Shown piece by piece: positions 41,090-49,815 of a stretch of DNA of 64,000 nt. Position numbers and translations under genes: made by a program. Source of the DNA: CBDHDJ01 sp965261645 (GTDB lineage Bacteria; Pseudomonadota; Alphaproteobacteria; SHVV01); assembly GCA_965261645.1 (NCBI GenBank), contig CBDHDJ010000004.1, forward strand, positions 744,001-808,000, written 5' to 3'. The notes below the pieces were generated by a model. That model did no database searches and was not told the DNA's origin. It was given only the letters and a program-made list of their open reading frames with translations. The first letter of the stretch is position 1. Every line of letters starts with the position of its first letter.

Positions 41090-41621
41090 GCGACCGATAC
41101 GATGCGCCCGGCCTGGCGCACCTTCAGATATGTCGCATCCAGCCAGAGATAGGGTCAGTCACCCTCCAGCGGCCGGTCGAGGAAGCTCTGGATCTTGTCG
41201 TCGATCTGCCGCACAGCCTGGAGACCTGGCTCTTGGAGATGCCGGACATGCCCATGGCCTGCACCAGGTCGTCGACCGAGCGGGTCGACACGCCCTGGAT
41301 GTAGGCCTCCTGGACCACCGCCGTCAGCGCCTTCTCGGCCATCCGCCGCGGCTCCAGAAAGCCGGGGAAGTAGCTCCCCTTCCTCAGCTTCGGGATCTTC
41401 AGCTCCACCGTGCCGGCCCGGGTCTCCCAGCTCCGCTCGCGGTAGTCGTTGCGGTGGGTGAGCCGATCCGGCGAGCGCTCGCCGTGAGCGGCGCCGGTCA
41501 GGCCCTCAACCTCCACGGCCATCAGCCGCTCGGCCGTGAAGCCGATCATCTCGCGCAAAAGGTCGGCGTCAGAACTCTTTTCCAACAGCGCGCGCAGCGT
41601 CATCATGTCGTTGGCGGTCAT
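41090..41621 (-). pseudogene. IS256 type A transposase, N-terminal half
   Basis: From ATG 41621: MTANDMMTLRALLEKSSDAD, GTVELKIPKLRKGSYFPGFL, RSVDDLVQAMGMSGISKSQ. Near SRLCG the frame shifts, with the true sequence continuing DDKIQSFLDRPLEGD in another frame; it breaks off soon after LWLDATYLKVR. Dead. Confidence 0.88.
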
Positions 41622-41687
41622 CGTGGTTCTCCTCCGGTCGGGTGGACTCTGCAAGCCCAACCCTAAACCGGTACCGCGATGGCCTCC

Positions 41688-41755
41688 GCTGTGGATAAGC
41701 AGCCCGCCGCCGCCAGACTCTCGGCGGTCGCGGCGGCGGGCTGCTTATCCACAGC
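41688..41755 (-). repeat. IS256 leader hairpin with two perfect DnaA boxes
   Basis: A perfect 26-bp inverted repeat: 41688-41713 and 41730-41755, with a 16-base loop. TTATCCACA (41745-41753) and its complement TGTGGATAA (41690-41698) match the DnaA box consensus at the outer ends of both arms. It lies between the terminal repeat and the transposase start, as in the copy at 35812. Confidence 0.9.
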
Positions 41756-41800
41756 TACCAGAGGCAACCAGAGCTCCTACACCACGCTGTGGGACACGAC

Positions 41801-42176
41801 CTTTGATCCTTTTTCTCTTTTCGATGATGGCGGTGTGGCGTCCAAAGTAGGCGTCGGCTGGAGTTACGTTGCCGATGCTCTCGTGGGAGCGTTGGTTGCT
41901 GTAGTGATCGACGAAGGCGCTGATCTTGTTTTTGAGATTGCCGGATAGGTAATAATTTTCGAGCAGGATCCGGTTCTTCAGCGTTTGATGCCAGCGCTCG
42001 ATCTTACCCTGGGTTTGCGGGTGATACGGTGCGCCCCGAACCGTTCTCTCCGCCGGGTCGTTCTTGCTCATTGATTTCTGTCTCATCTTCGTTCCCTTCG
42101 GTCACTACGATGGGCCAGAAATCCTCCGTTATGCAATTACCTCAATTTGTCCCAAAGGCGCTGATGTCAGACACGG
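41801..42176 (-). mobile_element. mini IS3, internal deletion derivative
   Basis: The right end (TGTCTGACATCAGCGCC on the complement, from 42176) and orfA start match the element at 39541-41052. After MSKNDPAERTVR (orfA) the sequence jumps to GAPYHPQTQGKIERWHQTLK (orfB). About 1,016 bp are missing. The junction CCCGAAC (42035-42041) is shared by both parent sites. The left end is cut by the IS256 terminus at 41800. Confidence 0.88.
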
Positions 42177-42310
42177 TGAATGACCTCGGCTTTGTAAAGA
42201 CCATTGATGGTCTCGGCCAGAGCATTGTCACAAGAGTCGCTGACGCTGCCCACCGAGGGTTCGATGCCAGCTTCCGCCAGGCGCTGGGTATATTTGATCG
42301 AGACATATTG
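42177..42310 (-). pseudogene. IS3 OrfB (fifth type), 3' fragment
   Basis: The frame reads YVSIKYTQRLAEAGIEPSVG, SVSDSCDNALAETINGLYKA (catalytic Glu) and EVIHR, where the mini IS3 begins. It continues the orfB piece at 43783 across the IS30 insertion. Confidence 0.85.
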
Positions 42311-43782
42311 GGCGGGTTCAACCGGTCGTCGCAACACGTTCAGTTTGACTGGCCTGCAAGCACTGGTCCAGAGCTTCGGCGGGAGTTCTCCATCCGAGGG
42401 TCTTGCGGGGCCGTGTATTGAGCGCGTCAGCAACAACCTTGAGTACGTCCGAACTGTGTGCGCTCAGATCGGTTCCTTTCGGGAAGTACTGTCGAAGCAG
42501 TCCATTAGTGTTCTCGTTCGTTCCGCGTTGCCAAGGGCTGTGCGGTTCGCAGAAGTAGACGGGAAGGCCGGTTGCGATCCGCAGATCCGCATGCCTGGCC
42601 ATCTCTGCTCCCTGGTCCCAGGTCAGCGAGCGGCGAAGGTGCGCTGGCAATGTCGTGATCGTCCGGGCGATGGCATCGCGAACCGTTTCAGCCCCATGAC
42701 TGGCAAGCGCAGGCCCGTTCTTCACGCGCGGGACGGTGCCGTGGCCTTCCATTCGGGGAAGATGCAGCAGCATTGTGAACCGCGTGGTGCGTTCCACCAG
42801 AGTGCCGATCGCCGATCTGCCCAAGCCGATGATCAGGTCACCTTCCCAGTGTACGGGTACGGCCCGATCAGCTGCTTCCGCCGATCGTTCACTGATCATG
42901 ATCTCAGGCGTGACGAAGGATTTGCCCCGCCGGCGGCTACGTGCCCGAGGCACGCGCAGTGCCCTTCCCGTGCGAAGGCAGGCGGTCAGCTCACGACGGA
43001 GTGCGCCGCGGCCCTGTACGTAGAGCGCCTGATAGATCGCCTCATGACTGATCCGCATCGCTTGATCCTCGGGCCCGTCCCCAGGATAGTCGATCCGAAG
43101 ACGGTGCGCGATCTGCTCAGGACTCCAGGCCCTGGCCCATCGCCTGCGCTGCCGCGGCCCATGCCGACGACCGTTCCAGACGACGCGTGGCCCCTCGATC
43201 ACCGTTCCATCCGGTGCCGAGATCCGACCCGCAAGCCGATCCTGCACATAGCGCCGCAGCGCCTCATTCGTTGCCAGCTTGGCTGGCTTCGGCCTTTTGG
43301 CGGATCGATCAGCATGCCACTGCGCCGTCGTTGCTCGGTAGTCCAGGCCACCGCTTCGGGTCGCCGCGTTGCGCCGCACCTCGCGGGAGATCGTCGACGG
43401 TGCTCGCTCCAGCCGGCAAGCAATATGACGTATGCCTCTTCCCTGAGCGCGCAGAAGAGCAATCTCCTCACGTTCCTCGAAAGACAGGTAACGTCCTGAC
43501 AGCGGCTTGGCCGATTGCGATAAATGTGATGGTGGCATGCCGCCCGACCTCCGGAACCACCTCGAGCCTACCGGAGGGGATACACCGGCATCTCGGGCCG
43601 CGTCCTCGCTCGAACGCCCCGTCGCAATCGCTGCCCAGAACCGAACAAGCTCCTCACGCCGTGCCGAGTTCGGTCGACCTGGCGAATGCAACTTGCTCCG
43701 TCCAGACTGATCCGACCGCCGTCTGCGTACCGTCATAGCAACCTCCTATGCCAGAGTGTTGCGACGACCGATTGAACTCGCC
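42311..43782 (-). mobile_element. IS30 element inside IS3 OrfB
   Basis: 1,472 bp with ends GGCGGGTTCAACCGGTCGTC (42311) and, complemented, GGCGAGTTCAATCGGTCGTC (43782), both continuing GCAACAC. The 3-bp duplication TTG (42308-42310, 43783-43785) flanks it. The interrupted orfB reads SDRGSQ / YVSIKY across the site. Confidence 0.9.
42318..43736 (-). CDS. IS30 family transposase
   Basis: 472 residues. An N-terminal extension with an HTH (SSEDAARDAGVSPPVGSRWF) precedes the usual IS30 HTH (YLSFEEREEIALLRAQGRGI, RAPSTISREVRRN). The DDE core has PVHWEGDLIIG (D), LTWDQGAEMARH (D) and GTNENTNGLLRQYFPKGTDL (E). Complete and probably active. Confidence 0.94.
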   Translation of the reverse strand: MTVRRRRSDQSGRSKLHSPGRPNSARREELVRFWAAIATGRSSEDAARDAGVSPPVGSRWFRRSGGMPPSHLSQSAKPLSGRYLSFEEREEIALLRAQGRGIRHIACRLERAPSTISREVRRNAATRSGGLDYRATTAQWHADRSAKRPKPAKLATNEALRRYVQDRLAGRISAPDGTVIEGPRVVWNGRRHGPRQRRRWARAWSPEQIAHRLRIDYPGDGPEDQAMRISHEAIYQALYVQGRGALRRELTACLRTGRALRVPRARSRRRGKSFVTPEIMISERSAEAADRAVPVHWEGDLIIGLGRSAIGTLVERTTRFTMLLHLPRMEGHGTVPRVKNGPALASHGAETVRDAIARTITTLPAHLRRSLTWDQGAEMARHADLRIATGLPVYFCEPHSPWQRGTNENTNGLLRQYFPKGTDLSAHSSDVLKVVADALNTRPRKTLGWRTPAEALDQCLQASQTERVATTG

Positions 43783-44715
43783 TTGGCTGCCTCTATCGCT
43801 GTGATGGATCAGCCCACCGCGATGGACGGGTCGCCGCGCATGAAGTGCTTGTTCCAGGGCATCGAGAACAAAGCCGGCATGGGCTGTCCGGCTCACCCGC
43901 CAGCCGACGATGCGGCGGGCATAGGCGTCAATGACAAAGGCGACATAGACGAAGCCAGCCCAAGTGGCCACGTAGGTAGAGTCCGAGACCCATAGCCTAT
44001 TCGGTGCCGGAGCGTGGAACTGGCGATTGACCTTGTCGAGCGGGCAAGGCGCGGCCTTGTCGCTGACTGTCGTGCGGATCGGCTTGCCGCGAATCACCCC
44101 TTGCAAGCCCATCTCCCGCGTCAGCCGCTCAACAGTGCAGCGAGGGACATCGAAGCCTTCCCGCTGCAATTACCGCCACACCTTGCGCACGCCGTAGATA
44201 CGGAAGTTCTCTTCGAAGACGCGTCGGACCTCGACCTTGAGAGCCATATCCCGCTTCGCCTGTGCCGACAGCCTGGCCGGATCGCGCCGCCTGGCCACAT
44301 GGTCGTAGTAGCTCGATGGGGCGATCGGCAGCACCTTGCAGATCGGCTCGACCCCGTGCGCCTCGCGGTGATCGTCGATGAACGGGATCATGGGCTTGAA
44401 CCGGCGGTCGAGCTCCGCCTGGGCAAAATAGGCGCTCGCCTTGCGCAGGATCTCGTTGACCTGCCGGAGGTCGCGGCTCTCCTGCTCCAGGGCTTTCAAC
44501 CGCTCGGCGGCCTCGCTGGGGACGCCGTCGCGCACGCCGCTGACGCGCTCGAACCTCTTCACCCACTCATTGAGCATCTGCGCCGTGCAGCCGATCTTCC
44601 AAGCTATCGAGGAAACAGCCGCCCAACGCGAGGCGTGTTCGTCCTCGTGATCCAGAACCATCCGCACCGCACGGGCGCGAACCTCAGAAGAAAACCTATT
44701 CCTTGTCTTGCTCAT
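43783..44715 (-). pseudogene. IS3 OrfAB (fifth type), 5' part
   Basis: From ATG 44715: MSKTRNRFSSEVRARAVRMV, an HTH, zipper (RLKALEQESRDLRQVNEILR), then orfB in the same frame (MIPFIDDHREAHGVEPICKV). A TAA at 44170-44172 replaces CAA in KVWRQLQREGFD. Beyond it the sequence continues RLWVSDSTYVATWAGFVYVA (D) and LIHHSDRGSQ (D) to the IS30. Dead by nonsense mutation and insertion. The element's outer end is near 44760. Confidence 0.86.
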
Positions 44716-44990
44716 AATGGCTCCACTTTCTCAAGAGTTGGAGCCTCCGCCAAACCCGGCGCGGCTCAATCAGTCAATTCCGCTTATAGCCATAAGCGGA
44801 CAGTCGTGAGACCACTTAGACTCAGATCCACCCCGCGATTCTTTCGCCGGCGACGGTTGAATGAATGCTGACGGGCCTAATCTTCTGACTGATGCGCGGG
44901 GCAAGATAGCTATGTGCCCTTCTGCCTTTACAGGCCGCTCATTTTCTTCGGCCGTAGCTGTGTAACTGATCAACTGAGGACACGGCGCGC

Positions 44991-45025
44991 AAAAAAAGCG
45001 GCCGCCCAGACTCAGACGGCCGCCA
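44991..45025 (-). terminator. Rho-independent terminator
   Basis: On the minus strand GCGGCCG, a loop, CGGCCGC, then TTTTTTT (44997-44991). Strong T-run. Confidence 0.7.
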
Positions 45026-45126
45026 AGTAACAAACCCCAGTAGGAAGCTTGCTATGCGACTATAGCTCTTGGTGCACTTTTAATCACACTGAATTTCGCA
45101 ATTCGGAATGGTTTGAGTTCGCCAAG

Positions 45127-45152
45127 AAAAGCCCCGCTGAAGCGGGGCTTGC
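45127..45152 (-). terminator. Rho-independent terminator
   Basis: On the minus strand AAGCCCCGCT-TC-AGCGGGGCTT followed by TTC. The stem is strong but the U-run is short. Confidence 0.65.
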
Positions 45153-45299
45153 GCCAAATATCTACTTTGGGTCAGTTGCGGAGGTGCGAGCACTCTGCGG
45201 TTGACGTTCGCGATCTTGACAGACACGGACTAGGCTGATCAGAGATACCCACCTCGCGTCACGGTCAAGAGGCGAAATTTCGATTCGTCGTTCGCGCCT

Positions 45300-45481
45300 T
45301 CGACGGCTGCCAGGACACCATGCCGTTCAACCTGAGCAAATATCCTGTCATGACGGTGCCGTGCGGCAAAGTCAACGGCCTGCCCATCGGCCTGAGCCTA
45401 GTGGGGCCGGCATTTCGATGAATACACGATCTACCGCACCGCCCACGCCTTCGAGAAACTGGGTGACTGGCAAAAGATGTA
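45300..45481 (+). pseudogene. amidase, C-terminal fragment
   Basis: The frame reads FNLSKYPVMTVPCGKVNGLP, IGLSLVG, then shifted RHFDEYTIYRTAHAFEKLGD and WQKM-TAG. It matches the end of the amidases at 48067 and 51755 (GLPVGMMLIAKHFDEASIYR, SGDWQKM). One extra base at about 45406 breaks the frame. Confidence 0.85.
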
Positions 45482-45598
45482 GCGGACGGAACGCGGCGGA
45501 CGACGCCAAAGAAAACCGGCGCGACCCCCAAGACCGTCGAGGGCGCGCGCCGGTTGAGTTCTAAGGTCCGAGCGCGCGTGCTGCTCGGACTTGAGCCG

Positions 45599-45655
45599 TC
45601 AGTTGACCTTCCAGATCGGCTCCCAGCCGTTGGGCGCGCCCGTTAGCGTCACCGC
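45599..45655 (-). pseudogene. periplasmic binding protein, last ~18 codons
   Basis: The minus strand reads VTLTGAPNGWEPIWKVN-TGA, aligning with the last residues of the TorT-like protein at 46883 (TLAPKGWDVIWKVD). A scar of a second such gene, joined to the end of the TPR gene. Confidence 0.6.
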
Positions 45656-46638
45656 CCACATGCGGGACAAGTCTGCTTGGCCCGGATCGATTCGGCGCGG
45701 GCTTCCATCTCTGTGGCGTTCCTACTACGTCCGCTCTTGTGCAGCAGGGCGGCGTAATTCTCCAGCACCGTGGCCACGAGCGGATGCTCCGGACCGAGTG
45801 TCTTTTCCCTGATCGCCAGAGCCCGCTTGAAGAGCGGCTCAGCTTCTTCATAGCGACCCTGGGCATTGTAGATGAGGCCTAGGTTGTTGAGGCTTGCGGC
45901 CACGTGGTGGTGGTTCGGCCCCGAGCTCTTCTCCATGATGGCCAGGGCCCGTTCCAAGAGCGGCTCGGCCTCGGCGTACCTATCCTGGGCGTTGTAGAGC
46001 ACCGCCAGGTTGTTGAGGAAGTGGGCCACGTGGTGGTGGTCCGGCCCCACGGCCTGCTCCACGATGGCCAGGGCCCGCTTCTGGAGCGGCTCGGCCTCGG
46101 CGTACTTGCCCTGAAGCCGGTAGAGCTCCCCCAGGTTATTGAGGCTCTCGGCAACGCCCGGATGGTGGGGCCCCAGGGCCTTCTCATAGATTACCAGGGC
46201 CCGCTTGAAGAGTGGCTCGGCCTCGGCGTACCGGCCCTGGAGCCGGTAGAGCCCCCCCAGGTTGTTGAGGCCCGCGGCCACTTGAGGATGGTCCGCCCCG
46301 AGGGCCTTCTTCAGGATGGCCAGGGCGCGTTTCGAGAGCGGCTCGGCCTCGACGTACTTGCCCTGGGCCTCGTAGAGCAGCGCCAGGTTGCCGACGATGC
46401 CGGCGATGGTCGGGTGGTCGGGGCCGAGCTCAAGCTCGCCGAGCCGCAGGGCTTTCTCGGCGAAAGGAAGAGCCTCCTGGTAGCGGCTCTGGGCATACAG
46501 CTCCGAGTACCGGTCATGCGCAGCCATGAGCTCCGGGGACTGGGCATGCGCTGCGGCGTGCCATAGCGCCAGGCACAGCAGTGCCGCCAGAATCCAAGTG
46601 TTCGTTGCGATCGTCATGGGCGGGGCGCGCTTCGACAT
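45649..46638 (-). CDS. secreted tetratricopeptide repeat protein
   Basis: 329 residues from MSKRAPPMTIATNTWILAAL (46638; 46617 is an alternative start). A signal peptide ending near HAAAHAQ is followed by about six 42-residue TPRs of the kinesin-light-chain type: YRLQGKYAEAEPLQKRALAI, GPDHPTIAGIVGNLALLYEA and relatives. The repeats are alike at DNA level (126-bp period), so copy number may vary. It should be a periplasmic or lipoprotein-like scaffold. The C-terminus (RAKQTCPACGR) may be altered at the junction with the binding-protein scar. Confidence 0.85.
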   Translation of the reverse strand: MSKRAPPMTIATNTWILAALLCLALWHAAAHAQSPELMAAHDRYSELYAQSRYQEALPFAEKALRLGELELGPDHPTIAGIVGNLALLYEAQGKYVEAEPLSKRALAILKKALGADHPQVAAGLNNLGGLYRLQGRYAEAEPLFKRALVIYEKALGPHHPGVAESLNNLGELYRLQGKYAEAEPLQKRALAIVEQAVGPDHHHVAHFLNNLAVLYNAQDRYAEAEPLLERALAIMEKSSGPNHHHVAASLNNLGLIYNAQGRYEEAEPLFKRALAIREKTLGPEHPLVATVLENYAALLHKSGRSRNATEMEARAESIRAKQTCPACGR

Positions 46639-46882
46639 GAGTGGGCGGCTTTCGGTTCTATCTCGGAGAAACGAGCACGCCTTGGTCCTTGTCCCTACAA
46701 GGAACAGCATAGAATACTCCCCGGCCCATCCTGGACGCGGCCCGTCGCGCCAAGGCCAAAACGGGTATTAGGGCAGCGTCGGCATGGGCCTCAACGTAGG
46801 CCGGCCAGGCTCCCGCGAAGGAGCCTGGCCGGGAAGCGGCGTTGTAGGGGTCAGCCGATACGTTCGGCCGGTCCCCGCAGCG

Positions 46883-47974
46883 TTAATCGACCTTCCAAAT
46901 GACGTCCCAACCCTTGGGCGCTAACGTGGTCGTGCGGTCGTAAGTGTGGACGCTCGCGGCATCGATCACGAAGGGTGCCGGAGCGGTGTCGGGATAAATG
47001 TCCCGCCCCTCGAGGAGCTGAACCGCCATGTCGATCGACATGCGTGCCCAATAGACGGCGCGGTCGCTGGCCATGGCCAAGACCTCACCCTTCTTCATCG
47101 CATCCTCGACGACGGGGGTCGCGAATGCGCCAACCAATTCGATGTCCATGAGCCGCTTTTCTTGGAAGATTTCCATCGCGCCCTCGACGGCTACCGTGCA
47201 GCAGCAGATGTATTGGACGTCGGGATAGGTCACGAGGCCGTCCTCGACGAGCTTCATCTGTGAGGATTTGTCGGGGGGGCCGAACAGCTCTGCGACGATT
47301 TCGATTTCGGAGCCCTCGACACCGGCAAGAAAGCCCTTGTGCAGGAACTCGATGTAGGTCGCACCCGGAGGGCCTCCGAGATAGAGCAGCTTGACCTTGC
47401 CCGAACCCTTGGGGTGCTTTCTCACCAGGTACTGGGCGACTTGGTACCCCACTTTTTCGAAGGAGACGATGCTCCGCCCCTGAGGTGCCTTGGACGTGGT
47501 CCCGTTGCCCGAGTCGATAATCACGACGCCTTTATCCACTGCGGCCTCGATGGCTGAGTTAAGGCCCGTGGTCGAAGTGGCGACGACCACAATCGCATCC
47601 GCGCCCAGCGTCACGCAGTCTTCCAGCTGGGAGAGCTGCTTCGGCACGTACTGGTAGCCGCCGGCGGAGAGAATATTGAGCTTGATGCCGGTGCGCTTGG
47701 CCTCCTCGATCGCTCCATAGAGCCAAGCGACCCAGTAGTCGTTGCTGGCGTGCGGCAGGAGCAAGCACACGAACCACTTCTTGCTGAGCTGGTCTGGATC
47801 GAAAGAGGTGTAGGTCGACGGAATGAGCTTTTTCTGTTCAAAGTCGAACGGCGGGTCGGTGTTGAAGACGTCGATCGTCCACGTTTCGCCCGCCGCGGCG
47901 GGGGCGGGGAGGGCGAGAGCAATCGCCACGACGATCCCCAGTATCCCGAACGCGAGCATTCGCACTGCTGTCAT
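46883..47974 (-). CDS. TorT-like periplasmic binding protein
   Basis: 363 residues. A signal peptide (MTAVRMLAFGILGIVVAIAL) precedes a two-lobe Peripla_BP fold: FVCLLLPHASNDYWVAWLYG, GADAIVVVATSTTGLNSAIE, KVKLLYLGGPPGATYIEFLH and LVGAFATPVVEDAMKKGEVL. The opening WTIDVFNTDPPFD and the layout resemble TorT, the TMAO-sensing partner of TorS. No sensor kinase or ABC permease is adjacent, so ligand and role are unknown. GGAGG precedes the ATG. It lies 92 bp downstream of an amidase gene in the same direction and may be cotranscribed. Confidence 0.8.
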   Translation of the reverse strand: MTAVRMLAFGILGIVVAIALALPAPAAAGETWTIDVFNTDPPFDFEQKKLIPSTYTSFDPDQLSKKWFVCLLLPHASNDYWVAWLYGAIEEAKRTGIKLNILSAGGYQYVPKQLSQLEDCVTLGADAIVVVATSTTGLNSAIEAAVDKGVVIIDSGNGTTSKAPQGRSIVSFEKVGYQVAQYLVRKHPKGSGKVKLLYLGGPPGATYIEFLHKGFLAGVEGSEIEIVAELFGPPDKSSQMKLVEDGLVTYPDVQYICCCTVAVEGAMEIFQEKRLMDIELVGAFATPVVEDAMKKGEVLAMASDRAVYWARMSIDMAVQLLEGRDIYPDTAPAPFVIDAASVHTYDRTTTLAPKGWDVIWKVD

Positions 47975-48066
47975 AAGGTTTCCTCCCTTTGCTAAGGCCG
48001 CTACGGCGGGCCGTTCAATCCTTTTAGCACAGTTACGCCTACTAACGAACGCCGTGGCGCCAGCCG

Positions 48067-49620
48067 CTACATCTTCTGCCAGTCGCCCGACTGCTCAAAC
48101 GCGTGTGCCGCCCGGTAGATGCTCGCCTCGTCGAAGTGCTTGGCGATTAGCATCATGCCCACCGGCAGGCCATCGATAGCGCCGCAGGGCGCCGACATCG
48201 CCGGATGATGCGAGAGGTCGAAGGCCGCGACGTTGTCGACGCCCTCGAAGCCGCTCGCGACCAACACCTCCAGCGGCGCGTCGAGCGGAGGCAGGGGCTG
48301 CGCCTTCCTGAAAACGGTCGGCATCATAAGGATGTCGTAGTCTGCCAGGACGTCATCGTAGGCCGCGCGCAACTTCCGTGTGAGGTTCATGGCCTTGCAG
48401 TAATAATGGCCACTGTAGTGGCGGTCTATGTACTGGCCCATCAGCATGCCGAGCTTCACCCCGGGCGGGAACTCGTTGCTGTGCTGTTTCCAGCCCGCGA
48501 ACGCATCGTTCATGCTGGTCACGTACAGGCCAGCGCGGTTACGTCCGACCCCGTTTCCCTTCAGCATGGCGTTGAAGTAAGCCTCCATCGCGAAGCCCAC
48601 CCAGAGCGCCGCGCTCTGAGCGTGCATCGGGATCGAGACGTCGTCGACTTGGGCGCCCAAGGAACGGAAATGCTGGGCCGCCGCCCGCACCTTGTCCGCG
48701 ACCTCGGGATCGCATCCCCCTTCACCCGTCGCATACGTCCGTTTGCTGTAATTCTGCTGAGGTGCAAACCCCTCCTCCACCAGGGCGATCCTGAGGCCGC
48801 CGGCGCTCTCCTTCAGGGCCTCGGTGTAGTTGGACACAGGTACCGCGCGCGACCGGAGGTCCATTCCGTCATCACCCGCGATCACTTCGAGAAGGAGGGC
48901 ATTGTCGGCCACGGTCGCCGACATCGGATTGACGTGCTCGGAGTTGAATTCGGCCGTAACGACCCCCGAGAACGGCACGAGACCCCACGTCTGTTTCATG
49001 CCGTAAACCCCACACACCGCGGCGGGAATGCGGGTCGAGCCCGCCGCGTCGACGCCGATCGCCATGTCCACCTCGCCGGCTGCGACGAGGGCGGCGGAGC
49101 CCGACGAAGAGCCACCCGCGGAGTAGCCATATTTGCGCGGGTTGTGCACGACTCCGGTGGATGGTGTGTAGCTGGTGCCTGCGTAGGAGAAGTACTCGCA
49201 AACGGCCTTGCCAGCGATCTCCCCGCCGGCATCGAGGATGCGCGTGACGACGGTGGCGTCGACGTCGGGTACGTAACCTTCGAGCGCAGAAGCTCCGTCC
49301 ATCAACGGCACGCCGGCAACACAGACCGCGTCCTTGATGGCGATTTTCTTGCCGGCGAGCTTGCCGCCTTCGTGGCCCTTGATGCTGGTCTTCACATACC
49401 AGGCGCCATATTTATTCTCTTCGCCCTCCGGACGGTAGCCGGGCGTGCGCGGGTATTTGACCGGCGGCAGGTAGTCCGGCATGAGATCGAGAAGGTCGAA
49501 GGCATCAAGCGCGCCTTGAGCCATGCCGGCAAAGGTCTCTATCTCCGCTTCGCTCAGCTCCATGCCGAGATCTTCGGCGGCCTCCCGGATCTGCGAAGTA
49601 GTCGGACGCCTGAGTGTCAT
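48067..49620 (-). CDS. amidase signature hydrolase (first)
   Basis: 517 residues from ATG 49620 (GGAGG 6 bases upstream; the open frame extends further but lacks a site). The catalytic triad is visible: Lys96 in AIKDAVC, the Gly/Ser-rich motif GYSAGGSSSGSAALVAAG (about 166-182) and the nucleophile Ser195 in GVDAAGSTRIPAAVCG. The N-terminal cap (LDLMPDYLPPVKYPRTPGYR) is shared with the second amidase. It would hydrolyse an amide; substrate unknown. Neighbouring TorT-like protein suggests uptake and breakdown of a small molecule, which is inference. Confidence 0.93.
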   Translation of the reverse strand: MTLRRPTTSQIREAAEDLGMELSEAEIETFAGMAQGALDAFDLLDLMPDYLPPVKYPRTPGYRPEGEENKYGAWYVKTSIKGHEGGKLAGKKIAIKDAVCVAGVPLMDGASALEGYVPDVDATVVTRILDAGGEIAGKAVCEYFSYAGTSYTPSTGVVHNPRKYGYSAGGSSSGSAALVAAGEVDMAIGVDAAGSTRIPAAVCGVYGMKQTWGLVPFSGVVTAEFNSEHVNPMSATVADNALLLEVIAGDDGMDLRSRAVPVSNYTEALKESAGGLRIALVEEGFAPQQNYSKRTYATGEGGCDPEVADKVRAAAQHFRSLGAQVDDVSIPMHAQSAALWVGFAMEAYFNAMLKGNGVGRNRAGLYVTSMNDAFAGWKQHSNEFPPGVKLGMLMGQYIDRHYSGHYYCKAMNLTRKLRAAYDDVLADYDILMMPTVFRKAQPLPPLDAPLEVLVASGFEGVDNVAAFDLSHHPAMSAPCGAIDGLPVGMMLIAKHFDEASIYRAAHAFEQSGDWQKM

Positions 49621-49689
49621 GTGATCCTCCCTGCGCTTTTGGCCCCGCGGGGCGGGACCAATTCTTAAATCGACGCTGCCCGGACAATC

Positions 49690-49815
49690 CCCAAATTCTT
49701 GCAACCAAGATAGCTCCTCACGGGCCCTTTACCTAATGCGCTCCTGCTCCGCCTCGAAGATGTCCTGGTCGGTGAATACCCGGTAGGGCACCCGGCTGTC
49801 CTCAGTCGCCAGGTG
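49690..49815 (-). pseudogene. Rieske dioxygenase alpha subunit, N-terminal remnant
   Basis: The minus strand reads DSRVPYRVFTDQDIFEAEQE, then after a shift GKGPVRSYLG. This resembles the start of ring-hydroxylating dioxygenase large subunits (VPY.VFTD...F..EQ..IFRGPVW.YL). Only about 40 codons remain. Confidence 0.5.

Larger units (their letters stand above)
41053..41800 (-). mobile_element. IS256 type A relative, 5' half only
   Basis: The terminal repeat GGTCGTGTCCCACAGCGTGG (complement, from 41800) is followed inward by a hairpin and by the first ~175 codons of the transposase. The rest is lost at the IS3 junction at 41053. Confidence 0.82.
44761..45299. other. 540 bp intergenic region with two terminators
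   Basis: No convincing protein. Two minus-strand terminator-like hairpins about 100 bases apart are listed separately. A small RNA gene reading leftward from about 45250 is possible but not shown. Confidence 0.45.

Noticed and set aside
45650..46500. Possible CRISPR or other regular DNA array
   Set aside because: The 126-bp periodicity is coding and corresponds to 42-residue TPRs; there are no spacers. No CRISPR array was seen anywhere in the window.
48205..49668. A 487-codon plus-strand open frame opposite the first amidase (and a similar one opposite the second)
   Set aside because: Both are mirror frames of the amidases. Their joint presence reflects the paralogy of the amidases and not a second gene.
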